64,000 nucleotides of DNA from Nocardia terrae (GCF_009760405.1 NZ_WRPP01000003.1:248001-312000), one strand, 5' to 3'. Positions 8,563-19,669 are shown, counted from the stretch's first letter. Made by a program: numbers and translations. The notes: generated by a model not told the origin, from the sequence alone.

Positions 8563-9136
8563 ACATTTCACCTGCCCTCGCCACTTGAGACTTGAGTTTC
8601 GCGAGTGCCCGGTGCTGGGCGACTCGTATAGCACCCGCGGTACTGCCCACCGCGACTGCAGTTTCTTCAGCCGACAAACCCATGACCAAGCGCAGGATCA
8701 GGATCTCTCGATGCTTCTCCGGCAAAGTCGCCAGCAGAGCGTTCATCTGCCGGCTCGTTTCGGATTCGAGAGCGCGCTGCTCCGGCCCCTGGTCGGTGGA
8801 TATGACATCCGGTACTTCGGCCATGGCGTCCGCCTTGTTACGGGCGGAATTTCTGTGGGCGTCCGCGACCTTGTGCGAGGCGATGCCGTAGACGAATGCC
8901 ATGAACGGTCTGCCCTGGTCCTGGTATCGCGGCAGGGCCGTCATGACGGCGAGACACACCTCCTGCGCGACGTCATCGGCCGAGAGCTGGCCGCGTTCGG
9001 CCGTTCCGATGCGTGCGCGGCAATACCGCACCACGAGGGGGCGGATGCTCACCAGTACCTGGGAAAGGGCCGCCCGGTCGCCCTGCGCTGCGGCAGCGAC
9101 GACAGCGGGATCCAACTCCTCACCCGTGTTGTTCAT
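8555..9136 (-). CDS. sigD: RNA polymerase sigma factor SigD (ECF type)
   Basis: A 193-residue ECF sigma factor. Region 2 contains DDVAQEVCLAVMTALPRY and the Phe-rich -10 recognition segment (GRPFMAFVYGIASHKVADAHR). Region 4 is an HTH (LSAEETAVAVGSTAGAIRVAQHRAL). The neighbours RsdA (Rv3413c-like), an Rv3415c homologue and WhiB3 identify it as SigD. In mycobacteria SigD acts in starvation and stationary-phase responses. Translation is coupled to rsdA by an 8-base overlap. Confidence 0.95.
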   Translation of the reverse strand: MNNTGEELDPAVVAAAAQGDRAALSQVLVSIRPLVVRYCRARIGTAERGQLSADDVAQEVCLAVMTALPRYQDQGRPFMAFVYGIASHKVADAHRNSARNKADAMAEVPDVISTDQGPEQRALESETSRQMNALLATLPEKHREILILRLVMGLSAEETAVAVGSTAGAIRVAQHRALAKLKSQVARAGEMYG

Positions 9137-9294
9137 CGTCAGAGCTGTTCCTGGCGTTTACGAGAGGGCACGGCGGCGGGAGGGCCGGTGCTTCCGCGGA
9201 GGGGCGGAACGGTCCAACAATAGCGGCTGGCTCATTCAAGCCAGGCGTTACGGGTCTGTTCTCGGGGACGACTCAGGGAAGTCCCCGGGGACAC

Positions 9295-10209
9295 TCAGGG
9301 GCGGCCGAGAACCTCGCTCGCCGAACGCAATCGCCCACCGCGAGTTGCCAGCAACCGCGCACAGGCGGCGGCGACCTCGGCGCCGTCGCCGGTCGGCTCG
9401 ACGCCCGAGCGCAGCATGCCGCAGGCCCAGCGCAGCGGCAGCAGCTCATGGTCGCGGCAGTCGCGGTCGACTTCGGTTGCGAGAGCACGGGATCGGTCGA
9501 GATCGCCGGACGCGGCGCTGGCGGCGGCCAGCAGTAGCCGGGATTTGACTCGATGCCGCAGCGAGGGCGAGTTTTCGGCGAGGACGACCGCGGCCTCGGC
9601 GTGCGCCAGGGCGGGATCGGCGGAGCGGTCGGCGGAGGGCACGGAGATCAGTCCGGAGCCGGGGGCCGACAGCGCCGTCTCAGCAGACACCCAGTGCAGG
9701 CGGACACGCGGACGCCACGCACTCCCGGCATCGGGCAGGTGAATGTCGAGATACTTGCGGCAACGGTTCAGCAGCCGGGCGGCAAGCGCCGGGCGGAGGG
9801 TGCCGAGCGCGTCCGCGGCGAGTCCGGTCAATGCGTCGCAAACGGCTTCGGCATGAAGAATTTCGGCGGGGGTCGCGGCGGGCGCGGGGGTACGGCCCAC
9901 TGCGGCGGGCAGCACGAGGGCGGCGGCGCGGCCATCCACGACAGCGGCGTGTGTGTGCCATCCGAGCTGGCGCAGCAGTGAGCCCTCGGTGCCGTGGGTG
10001 AGGGACAGCAGCGCCGGGTCGGCGGTGGCGCGGCGGGCGCGGGCGAGTTCGGCGCGGGCGGCGGCGTAGTGCCCGACGCCACCGAGCGCAACGGCCCGCA
10101 GCCAGGATTCCCGGGCGCCGGCCGCTGTGGGCAACCCGACGGCAGCGCGTTCTGGGGCCGAGCCGAAGGCGGCGTCGGCGAGTTCGGAGTTCACTTCGAG
10201 CACAGGCAC
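9295..10209 (-). CDS. Helical repeat hypothetical protein (Rv3415c-like)
   Basis: A 304-residue Ala/Leu/Arg-rich, probably all-helical soluble protein with TPR-like alternation (GHYAAARAELARARRA, HAEAAVVLAENSPSLRHRVKSRLL). It lies upstream of sigD on the same strand, 158 bases apart, and back-to-back with whiB3. This is the position of Rv3415c in M. tuberculosis. GTG at 10209 or 10203 are both possible starts. No catalytic motif is visible. A link to SigD regulation is suggested only by conserved neighbourhood. Confidence 0.75.
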   Translation of the reverse strand: MPVLEVNSELADAAFGSAPERAAVGLPTAAGARESWLRAVALGGVGHYAAARAELARARRATADPALLSLTHGTEGSLLRQLGWHTHAAVVDGRAAALVLPAAVGRTPAPAATPAEILHAEAVCDALTGLAADALGTLRPALAARLLNRCRKYLDIHLPDAGSAWRPRVRLHWVSAETALSAPGSGLISVPSADRSADPALAHAEAAVVLAENSPSLRHRVKSRLLLAAASAASGDLDRSRALATEVDRDCRDHELLPLRWACGMLRSGVEPTGDGAEVAAACARLLATRGGRLRSASEVLGRP

Positions 10210-10819
10210 AGCCGCACTCTAACCAGCGCGAGGCCAAGTGAGGGCAGCTGCCATATCACAGTTCTCCAGCAACCCATCAGCATTCACAAGCGCTCTTGTG
10301 TTTCCACTCCGTAAATCTGTTCTCGCTATCGCCTAGCACGCCCGTTAGGAATTCGTATAGCGTTTCGCGCTATTAACCTGAGCGCCTCGAAGCGGCCACT
10401 TCTACCGTACTCAGGGCCGGATGTCCAATGGCTGAGATCACTCTGATCGCGATGCTTGCATAGATCGCGTGACAGGTATTGGTACCCGGAAATCATCTCC
10501 CACCAGGCACTTTGACCAGTCGGATGGGCTATCACAGGTTGGTCACGACGCTGGGCAACCGAACAGTATCACCACAGTCGGGGCTCTTTGTAAATAGCGA
10601 GGATGTTAATTCTCTAATGTCCCAACATTCGGCTCGAGACGAATGAAGCTATTGACTCGATTTCGTTGTTCGACCTAACGTACGACATCGCCACCGTTGG
10701 CGTCGCGTTGAATTGCGGAGCCAATGAAGTGCGATCGCCGGGCCACGGCGATGCGGCCACCTGTTTGCCACCAGCACCGCTCGACAATGCCGACGAGCTC
10801 GCACCACAAGGAGTTCACC
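10210..10819. other. Long, relatively AT-rich leader region of whiB3
   Basis: About 610 bases between a minus-strand gene and whiB3, clearly lower in GC than the surroundings (for example 10280-10420 and 10580-10680). No protein-like frame was found. It probably contains the whiB3 promoter(s), an extended 5' leader and possibly a small RNA, but no element could be defined. Confidence 0.5.
10808..10813 (+). promoter_or_regulatory. Ribosome-binding site deciding the whiB3 start
   Basis: The aaggag sequence lies 6 bases before ATG 10820. It decides this start over the upstream in-frame ATG at 10724. Confidence 0.8.
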
Positions 10820-11113
10820 ATGCCCATGCCGACCCACCTCCCTGGTCCTAACGCCGACGTATGGGATTGGCAGATGCGCGGATCCTGCCGCGGCCAGGAC
10901 TCATCGGTGTTCTTCCACCCGGACGGCGAGCGCGGCCGCGCTCGGTCCCAGCGCGAGATGCGCGCCAAGGAAATCTGCAAGGCCTGCCCGGTGCTGCTGC
11001 ACTGCCGTTCGCACGCCCTGAAGGTCAGCGAGCCCTACGGCATCTGGGGCGGAATGTCCGAGACCGAGCGCGAGCTACACGCCCGCCGCAACCGCCGTCG
11101 CGTCGTCGCCTGA
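10820..11113 (+). CDS. whiB3: Redox-responsive transcriptional regulator WhiB3
   Basis: A 97-residue iron-sulfur regulator. Four Cys ligands are visible, one in MRGSCRG, two in EICKACP and one in LLHCRSH. The G[VI]WGG turn (YGIWGG) and a basic C-terminal tail (RRNRRRVVA) for DNA contact follow. The N-terminus MPMPTHLPGPNADVWDW closely resembles mycobacterial WhiB3, and the sigD-Rv3415c-whiB3 order is the same. WhiB-family knowledge: it holds a [4Fe-4S] cluster, interacts with the primary sigma factor, and controls redox and lipid metabolism. Confidence 0.95.
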   Translation: MPMPTHLPGPNADVWDWQMRGSCRGQDSSVFFHPDGERGRARSQREMRAKEICKACPVLLHCRSHALKVSEPYGIWGGMSETERELHARRNRRRVVA

Positions 11114-11499
11114 ACGTAAGCCCCCTACACGCGAATTCGGACGCTCCCTCTCGCCGAAGTCGAGTCGTCACGGGCTCACCTTCGTGAGGGCGTCGATCGG
11201 GCTTCGAGACAGTCGGCGCGGGTAGGCGAGCAAACCCGTGTGACCGATGTTCACCAGCGGTGTCGTTGATGCGGGCGGCGGGGTGAGCTCGAGATTTTTC
11301 CCATCCGTTCGGGTGGGTGTGCCGAATGTCTAGCAAACACCCGGCACCGCTCGATGGGGGTCGGTGGCGGCCCGATGCGTCCCGGCGTGTCTTCGATGTC
11401 ACGATTGCGGCGTTTCGGTGCAAAACGGAAAACCGCTGTGCGACAGTCGCTTTGCCGATACCCCCACCCGAGAGGAGGTCATAGCGGCACGCTACCCTC
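11114..11499. other. Intergenic region between whiB3 and the SigK-like gene
   Basis: A 386-base gap with no convincing gene. It should hold the sigma-factor promoter. A gaggaggt sequence at about 11473-11480 looks like a ribosome site but is about 20 bases from the first candidate start. Confidence 0.4.
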
Positions 11500-12177
11500 G
11501 TGGCCGATGACACAGAACGGAGCGTTGTGACAACGCGGCCGCCTGCCGCAGAGGGCGACTCGTTCCAGAGTTCGAGGGACGGTCGGGTGGGAACTCCCAG
11601 TGTTGACTCTGTGGTGACGGCACGCGCAGCCGAAAGTCTCGAACTCGCCGCACTTCTCGAGCGATGCGGGCAGTCGGATCAGCAGGCGTTCGCCGAGCTG
11701 TACGACCGCACCAGCGCACGAGTCTTCGGCCTGGTCCTACGCGTGCTACATGACCCTGGCTACGCGGAGGAGACCACACAGGAGGTCTATCTCCAGATCT
11801 GGCGCACGGCATCCAATTTCGACCCGAACAAGGGCTCGGCGGTCACCTGGCTGATGACGCTGGCCCATAGACGCGCGGTCGACAGAGTCCGTGCCGAGCA
11901 GGCCCACGCCCAGCGCGAGGTCGCCTACGGCACCAGCACTCTCGGTAACGAATTCGATGAAGTCACCGAAGAAGTCGGACGACGGCTGGAGCAGCAGGCG
12001 GTACTCGCCGGCCTGGCCACGTTGACGGAGACACAACGGGAAGCCATCTCTCTCGCCTACTTCGGTGGGCGGACATATGCCGAGGTAGCGGCATATCTGG
12101 GCGTAGGGTTACCTACCGTTAAGTCCCGTATACGGGATGGACTGACACGACTCAAGAAAAGTTTGGGAGTGACGTGA
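11500..12177 (+). CDS. ECF RNA polymerase sigma factor, SigK-like
   Basis: Up to 225 residues. Region 2 (AFAELYDRTSARVFGLVLRVL, YAEETTQEVYLQIWR, then MTLAHRRAVDRVRAEQA) and region 4 (TETQREAISLAYFGGRTYAEVAAYL...TVKSRIRDGLTRLKKSL) match mycobacterial SigK closely. The N-terminal 45 residues are not conserved. GTG 11527 (preceded by ggag) is an alternative start. The stop is followed within two bases by a gene for an RskA-type anti-sigma N-domain, so the pair is co-expressed. SigK controls oxidoreductase-linked secreted antigens in mycobacteria; targets here are unknown. Confidence 0.88.
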   Translation: MADDTERSVVTTRPPAAEGDSFQSSRDGRVGTPSVDSVVTARAAESLELAALLERCGQSDQQAFAELYDRTSARVFGLVLRVLHDPGYAEETTQEVYLQIWRTASNFDPNKGSAVTWLMTLAHRRAVDRVRAEQAHAQREVAYGTSTLGNEFDEVTEEVGRRLEQQAVLAGLATLTETQREAISLAYFGGRTYAEVAAYLGVGLPTVKSRIRDGLTRLKKSLGVT

Positions 12178-12178
12178 G

Positions 12179-12493
12179 ATGAACGAAAGCCAGATCGATC
12201 TCGCGCACACTGTCGCGCTCGGATCGATCGGCGACGAGGATCAGCGCGCAGTGGCGGAGATTTTGGATACCGACGATTCGGTACTGCGCGCCGCCTTTAC
12301 CCAGGAAGTGCAGCAGACCCGAGAAGCGCTCGCGCTGGCCGCGACGACGGTGGCGGTCCCCCCGCCCCCCGCGCTCCGCGACCGCCTTCTCGCTGCGATA
12401 GCTACAGACCAGGCCCCGCCGAGCACGATTCACCACTCCCACACCGCGTTCCACCATGGAAACGGCCGTTCCGCGAGTCCCGTCCGGGACTAG
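12179..12493 (+). CDS. Short anti-sigma factor: RskA-type N-terminal domain only
   Basis: A 104-residue soluble protein (MNESQIDLAHTVALGSIGDED) with the acidic helical pattern of the RskA sigma-binding domain, starting 1 base after the sigK-like stop. Ordinary RskA (about 230 residues) continues into a TM helix and an extracytoplasmic domain. Here the chain ends after a His/Ser-rich tail (PPSTIHHSHTAFHHGNG) at TAG 12491-12493. A separate one-TM ORF follows in the same frame at 12662. It is either a naturally soluble anti-sigma factor or the remnant of a decayed membrane-bound one. Confidence 0.75.
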   Translation: MNESQIDLAHTVALGSIGDEDQRAVAEILDTDDSVLRAAFTQEVQQTREALALAATTVAVPPPPALRDRLLAAIATDQAPPSTIHHSHTAFHHGNGRSASPVRD

Positions 12494-12661
12494 CCCTTTC
12501 GCATGCCACCAAACCAGGTCGCCTGACCGGTTTTGATTGCACGCTTCGCCGGTAACGCCCGCATTGAACCGGACGATTCGGACACCAAAAGTCCGTGTGC
12601 GCCATGAGAATTCACAGCGCCCTCACGAACTTCATTGCGCCCCACGAACGGATCGTCCGGC

Positions 12662-12865
12662 ATGCGCCTTCTCGGCCTCCCCACCCTCACCTACATCCGT
12701 GCCGCCATGGGCGCGGCCGCGGCCCTCGTATTGGTCGTCACCGGCCTCACGGCCTTCGCCCATGTCCCCAAGGCCCATCCCGAGGACTCCTCCCCCGCGA
12801 CCCCGTTGCCTCCGGTCACCGTCACCCTCGGCCCGCATTTCGACTGGGCGCCCCCGACGTCCTGA
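12662..12865 (+). CDS. Small one-TM protein downstream of the truncated anti-sigma factor
   Basis: A 67-residue ORF with strong G/C at third positions. It has one hydrophobic helix (AAMGAAAALVLVVTGLTAFA) followed by a Pro-rich short tail ending GPHFDWAPPTS. It is in the same frame as the anti-sigma gene 168 bases upstream, with several stops between. It may be the detached membrane part of the anti-sigma factor or an unrelated small membrane protein. Confidence 0.45.
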   Translation: MRLLGLPTLTYIRAAMGAAAALVLVVTGLTAFAHVPKAHPEDSSPATPLPPVTVTLGPHFDWAPPTS

Positions 12866-13000
12866 CAGGTCGCGTCGCAACCCGATCCCCGCCGATCCAC
12901 CGGGCCGACCGCCCGTCGCGAGTCCGCCCGCAGAATCCGATCAGAGTGCGCGGGTGACCATCGCACCCTCGAGGCCCGGCCGAGCCCGGACCGCGGAACC

Positions 13001-13747
13001 ATGGTCGAGCATGGGGCGGACCCGGGCGCGGCCATCGACGCGACACTGGAATTGCTGGTTGGGCAACTGAACGCCTTGGCGGACAAGCCCGATGAACTCA
13101 CCCGCGCGGCAGGGCAATTGAGCATTCCCGCCGCGATGACGATGCTCAGCCGCTCCAAGGAGACGCGCAAGCGGTGGCGGGAACGGCCGGAGATCATGGA
13201 TCGGCTCGACCAGCTCGAGGAGGACGGGCTCGTACCGCTCTGGCTGCGCGAGATATTCCTGCTGCACGACGATGTCGAATTGGTCGTCCTGGACCCGAAG
13301 AACCGGCGCGCCTTCGAATTCCGACTGGTCGGTGTGCAGGATCGGCTCTATCACTGCCCCGCACTGCTGCAGGACGCGCTCCTGCGTCACACGGGACCCG
13401 GCTACCTCGATGCCGAACCGGTCGATCCCCAGGCGGTCCGCTACGCCCGCAACGACCACCTCACCCGCGACGACTATGCCTCCGCCGCAACGCTGATGGA
13501 CCATCAGCGCTTCAATTTCGCCCATCCCGGCGTGGGCTTCATGCCCGGGTCCGGTTCCCCGGAGGAGCTGCCCCTCCTCGAGGGCAAACCGCTGCTCACC
13601 GTGGCCCCCAAGGGAATCCACTTCAACTGGCGGCCGTCGAATATGTACGGCGTGCTCCACCAGGCACTCGAATCCTCGGTGGAATTGAGCCGTGAATTCA
13701 CCTCCGCCGAGGCCGAGGCGCTCCTGGGGCGCTGCGGCCTGGACTGA
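13001..13747 (+). CDS. Hypothetical protein
   Basis: About 248 residues, soluble, mixed composition. Visible segments are LSRSKETRKRWRERPEIMDRL, LWLREIFLLHDDVELVVLD, and a Trp/Asn-containing end (GIHFNWRPSNMYGVLHQALE). No signal peptide, membrane helix or known motif was recognised. The start is uncertain: ATG 13001 is followed by an in-frame methionine further in, and no clear ribosome site was seen. It faces groEL across the terminator at 13765-13799. Coding is supported by consistent third-base GC. Confidence 0.65.
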   Translation: MVEHGADPGAAIDATLELLVGQLNALADKPDELTRAAGQLSIPAAMTMLSRSKETRKRWRERPEIMDRLDQLEEDGLVPLWLREIFLLHDDVELVVLDPKNRRAFEFRLVGVQDRLYHCPALLQDALLRHTGPGYLDAEPVDPQAVRYARNDHLTRDDYASAATLMDHQRFNFAHPGVGFMPGSGSPEELPLLEGKPLLTVAPKGIHFNWRPSNMYGVLHQALESSVELSREFTSAEAEALLGRCGLD

Positions 13748-13764
13748 CCCGGCCGCTCGGACAA

Positions 13765-13799
13765 CGAGGCCCCCGGACGGATTCCGTCCGGGGGCCTCG
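13765..13799. terminator. Bidirectional terminator before groEL1
   Basis: A perfect 16-bp inverted repeat (13765-13780 with 13784-13799, loop att) between convergent genes, followed by aattt on the plus strand. Confidence 0.9.
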
Positions 13800-13839
13800 A
13801 ATTTCAGCCTCGATCAGCCGATGGCCGACGCGGCGGGAC

Positions 13840-15447
<1,608 letters not shown>

Positions 15448-15479
15448 ATGTGTACCTACTCCTGTGGGTCCGGGTCGGT

Positions 15480-15661
15480 CCGGGGACGAGGCCCCGAACC
15501 CCCGAAGAGGTTGGGTGGGAACGCACTCCGCCCCGGGCCGAATGCTGTTGTGCGCAGCTGCGACTCCGGGGCGGAAATCCGGGGGTTCGGGGGCAACGCC
15601 CCCGCTCCCCTTTCATCGGGGGTTCGGGGGGCGAAGCCCCCTGAGAGCCCCGAGAGTTGGC
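15480..15661 (-). repeat. GC-rich hairpin repeats in the groES-groEL1 spacer
   Basis: The spacer contains nested complementary G/C runs (gggggttcggggg, gcccccgc, cgggggttcgggggg, cgaagccccc). The part nearest groES (about 15617-15661) has the sequence ccaactctcgggg..ctctcagggg-cttcgcccc when read from the groES stop. The same sequence follows the cupredoxin gene at 26133-26170. It probably acts as a terminator or attenuator between groES and groEL1. Confidence 0.7.
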
Positions 15662-15667
15662 GCGTCC

Positions 15668-15970
15668 CTACTTGGTGACGACGGCCAGCAGGTCGCGCGC
15701 CGAGAGGATCAGGTACTCCTGACCGTTGTACTTGACCTCGGTGCCGCCGTACTTGCTGTAGATGACGACGTCGCCCTCGTTGACGTCCAGCGCGATACGA
15801 GTCACGCCGTCCTCGGCAACCCGGCCCGGACCGACGGCGATGACGGTGCCCTCCTGGGGCTTTTCCTTCGCTGTGTCGGGGATGACCAGACCGGAGGCGG
15901 TGGTGGTTTCGGCCTCGTTGGCCTGGACGAGGATCTTGTCCTCGAGCGGCTTGATGTTCACGCTCGCCAC
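15668..15970 (-). CDS. groES: 10-kDa co-chaperonin GroES
   Basis: A 100-residue lid of the GroEL folding chamber. It has the expected N-terminus (MASVNIKPLEDKILVQANEAE), mobile loop (TTTASGLVIPDTAKEKP) and C-terminus (DLLAVVTK). The GTG start at 15970 follows gtggagggc. The frame is open further upstream but family length supports this start. It is first in the groES-groEL1 operon and is controlled by the CIRCE operator upstream. Confidence 0.97.
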   Translation of the reverse strand: MASVNIKPLEDKILVQANEAETTTASGLVIPDTAKEKPQEGTVIAVGPGRVAEDGVTRIALDVNEGDVVIYSKYGGTEVKYNGQEYLILSARDLLAVVTK

Positions 15971-16131
15971 GTTGAGCCCTCCACTTTCGGGGATTCTTCT
16001 TGCCCGGGGCTGTTCCCCGGACTCACGGTTTCGGTCTTGCGTGACCCCTGCGCAATAGCCCCGTCGTCGCGGGTGCCGGGACCCCTGCGTAGTAGTCATC
16101 AGCTGGCACCTCAGCACTAATCCGATGCCAC

Positions 16132-16158
16132 CTAGCACTCTATACATGTGAGTGCCAG
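16132..16158 (-). promoter_or_regulatory. CIRCE operator (HrcA-binding) overlapping the groES promoter
   Basis: The inverted repeat ctagcactc-N9-gagtgccag matches the CIRCE consensus TTAGCACTC-N9-GAGTGCTAA at most positions. It lies about 162 bases before groES. A possible promoter on the minus strand (ttgagc at 16165-16160, tataga at 16144-16139, 15-base gap) overlaps it. HrcA repression at normal temperature with release on heat shock is the established mechanism. Confidence 0.85.
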
Positions 16159-16165
16159 CGCTCAA

Positions 16166-16606
16166 GGCCAGGCACTGCTACACGCAACCGGCCGTTACCC
16201 GTAACGCCGCTGGACAACGCGCTGACTCCGCTGGACACCGCGACTCGCCGACACGACCGCCCGGGATTCTGAGGTCTTCCAAAGAAATCCGAAAATCTGT
16301 AACGTTCGGATAACGGATTGTGACACCATGGACGACGGCCGCGCTACGAGACCGAATCGGTCCCGTCTCGCATGCCGTCGAGAGTTACACAACTGCTTCA
16401 CCCCGCTAACCGTGCGGCCACCCTCCGCACGGGCTCGAGAAGAGAGCAAGACCGCAAGTGATCAGTGGCAGGTCCGCATGCCCCATCGGACACGCTCCCG
16501 CCGCGATCCGTAGCTCGCCGGAATCGTCTGAAACCCGCAGGGCGCGTCCGGTGTCCGTTCGAGATGGTCGTCTCCACCAGGACCATCCGCTCGAAGGGAG
16601 GTGAAC
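16166..16606. other. Divergent regulatory region between groES and the Hsp70-like gene
   Basis: A 440-base gap with lower GC around 16270-16330. It holds a short direct repeat (ccgctggacaacgcg and ccgctggacaccgcg near 16205-16245). No gene was found. The gggagg ribosome site of the following gene lies at 16596-16601. Confidence 0.4.
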
Positions 16607-18049
16607 ATGCGAACATCCCTCGGCATCTCCGCCGGGAGCGAGGTGGTGTGCTCGGCGACGGTCGCCACCGCGCCCAACGGCGCCCAGAACTTCGACTACC
16701 GGGTCGTGACGGCCGATACGGCCCACTCCGATCTCGGCGATCTGGTGGCATCCTCGATCGAATTGATGACCACCCAGATTCCCCGCGACGCGGTGCATCC
16801 GGTCGGCGCGCACCCGGTCGCCCGCGTCGCCAACCATCACGAGCCCGAAGCGGCCCCGCCCAACGACATCGCCGTCGCCTACCGGGACCGGGAACAGGCC
16901 CAGATCATCCGCTCGGCGATCGGCAAGCAACGCCACGGTGTGCATCTCATCCCGGAGAGCACCGCGGCCCTGGCCTATCTGCGGCACACCGGCCTGCTCG
17001 ACCGCTGGGACACCGTCGCGGTCATCGATATCGGGGCCACCGGCACCACGGTCACGGTCGCCGATCACGCCGACGACACCGTGCTGCGCACCGAGCGCAC
17101 CACCGCCATCGGCGGCAATGCCATCGACGAGCTGATCCTGCAGCACCTGCTGGACTGTCACCTCTCGCGCCGCGGCATCCGGCCCAACCGGGGCATCCTG
17201 CTCAATCGCAGCCGGGCCGCCAAGGAGCATCTGTCGGTGGTTCCGGCGGTCACCATCGACCATGTGGCCGGCCAGCCGCTCAAGCTCACCCGGGTCGACT
17301 TCGAGGAGATCGTGGCCGATCTGCTGCGGGAGCTGGCGGTGTTCGCGCGCGCGGTGTTCGCGCGAGCCCCGAAGTTCCCGGAGGCGGTCGCGGTGATCGG
17401 CGGCGGCGCGAACGTCCCGATCATGGTGGTGGGGCTGGAGCGCCAGCTCGACGTGCCGGTGGTCACCGTGCCGGAGCCGGAGGCGGCGATCGCGAAGGGC
17501 GCCGCGCTGGTGGCGGATTCGAGCACGCCGAGCGCGTTCCCGGTGATCGGGCTGGGTTCGGACGCGCCGATCGGCACCTTCACCAAACTGGCGGGCACAC
17601 TGGCCGGAGCGATCGTGGTGGTGGGCCTGATCATCGGGTACGGCGTCAAGGAATTCGTGGTGCCCGAGCCGCAGAACACCCACTACTCGCCCTCGACCAC
17701 CGGGCCGCAGCAGCCGACTCCGTCGTCCACGCCGCCGAGCCCGTCCAACGGCTCGACCACGCCGAGCGGCAACCGCACCACCGCCGCCGTCCCGCCGCCG
17801 CAATCCGGTTCGGCCACCGGCGTTCCCACCGTGCCGTCGGCCACCTCGATTCAGCAGCCCCCGCTGCGCCCGGATCCGGACCTACCCCAGATCCCGTTCC
17901 CGGCCGATCTGCCCCGCCTGCTCGGCCCCTTGCTCGGCACCGCAGTACCGCCCGTCGAATCGGAGCCGAAGGTCTCGCCTTCGCCGCGCTCCAACACGAC
18001 TTCGGGCTCCGGTGGCGCGACCGCGACCTTGGTCCGCCCCACCGACTAG
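16607..18049 (+). CDS. Hsp70/actin-fold ATPase-like membrane protein with Pro-rich tail
   Basis: A 480-residue protein. Residues 1-310 carry the actin-like ATPase pattern: an N-terminal phosphate loop (SLGISAGSEVV), connect-1 (IPESTAALAYL), phosphate-2 (VAVIDIGATGTTVTVAD) and adenosine motif (AVIGGGANVPIM), then EPEAAIAKGAAL. One TM helix follows (AGAIVVVGLIIGYGV), then about 130 Pro/Ser/Thr-rich residues outside. No Hsp70 substrate-binding domain is present. ATG 16607 follows gggaggt. Location beside groES suggests, but does not prove, an envelope or stress role. Confidence 0.85.
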   Translation: MRTSLGISAGSEVVCSATVATAPNGAQNFDYRVVTADTAHSDLGDLVASSIELMTTQIPRDAVHPVGAHPVARVANHHEPEAAPPNDIAVAYRDREQAQIIRSAIGKQRHGVHLIPESTAALAYLRHTGLLDRWDTVAVIDIGATGTTVTVADHADDTVLRTERTTAIGGNAIDELILQHLLDCHLSRRGIRPNRGILLNRSRAAKEHLSVVPAVTIDHVAGQPLKLTRVDFEEIVADLLRELAVFARAVFARAPKFPEAVAVIGGGANVPIMVVGLERQLDVPVVTVPEPEAAIAKGAALVADSSTPSAFPVIGLGSDAPIGTFTKLAGTLAGAIVVVGLIIGYGVKEFVVPEPQNTHYSPSTTGPQQPTPSSTPPSPSNGSTTPSGNRTTAAVPPPQSGSATGVPTVPSATSIQQPPLRPDPDLPQIPFPADLPRLLGPLLGTAVPPVESEPKVSPSPRSNTTSGSGGATATLVRPTD

Positions 18050-18069
18050 CTACATCGAACAACTACTCG

Positions 18070-18100
18070 CCGCGACCGGAGCACAGACTCTCGGTCGCGG
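18070..18100. terminator. Terminator between the Hsp70-like gene and tsaD
   Basis: A 9-bp stem (ccgcgaccg with cggtcgcgg), 13-base loop, followed by tcgcgttttc on the plus strand, between two convergent genes. Confidence 0.7.
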
Positions 18101-18116
18101 TCGCGTTTTCTGAGGT

Positions 18117-19144
<1,028 letters not shown>

Positions 19145-19148
<4 letters not shown>

Positions 19149-19669
19149 GACGAGACCTCGGCGTCGGTGGTGAATCCGTCCTGCGGACGGTGCCGGTTGA
19201 AAGAACCCGCCATGTCGGGACGCCGCATGGTGTACGCGTCGGCCCCACTGGGCTGGTAGTAGTTCTTGCGCAAACCGATGATGTGGAAGCCGTGCTTCTC
19301 GTAGAGCGTGATGGCGGGCGCGTTGTCGGTGCGGACCTCGAGGAACACCGGTCCGCCACGGCGTCCGGCCTCCAGCAGCAGCGCTTCCAGCAGCAGCGTG
19401 CCGACGCCCTGCCGGTGGCAGTCCGGGTCGACGCCGATGGTGTGGACCTCGGCCTCGGGATGATCGGCGGTGCCCAGCAGCGCGATTCCCGCGTAGCCGA
19501 CCATGCGGCCGCCCGCGTCGCGGGCGGTGATGTAGCGATTGTGCGGTCCGGCCAGTTCCGACAGGAACGAAACCTCGTGCCAGGGATCGTCCTCCGGGAA
19601 GAGCACCTGCTCGAGTTCGGCGCAGCGGGAGACGTCGGCCGGCCGCATCGGTTCGATGCGGATGGTCAT
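19145..19669 (-). CDS. rimI: Ribosomal-protein-alanine N-acetyltransferase RimI
   Basis: A 174-residue GNAT acetyltransferase. The acetyl-CoA loop is seen in VDPDCHRQGVGTLLL, preceded by AEVHTIGV; motif B follows (DNAPAITLYEKHGFHIIGLRKNYY). Start ATG 19669 overlaps the tsaB stop by ATGA. RimI acetylates the N-terminal Ala of ribosomal protein S18 in E. coli; the actinobacterial enzyme is often broader. Clustering with tsaB and tsaD is widespread. Confidence 0.93.

Noticed and set aside
10326..10535. 69-residue minus-strand frame in the whiB3 leader
   Set aside because: No ribosome site or protein-like pattern, and located in the AT-richer non-coding stretch.
12179..12865. A simple nonsense mutation splitting one anti-sigma gene
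   Set aside because: Several stops lie between the two ORFs in the shared frame and the intervening sequence does not read as protein, so a single mutation or error does not explain it; left as an open finding instead.
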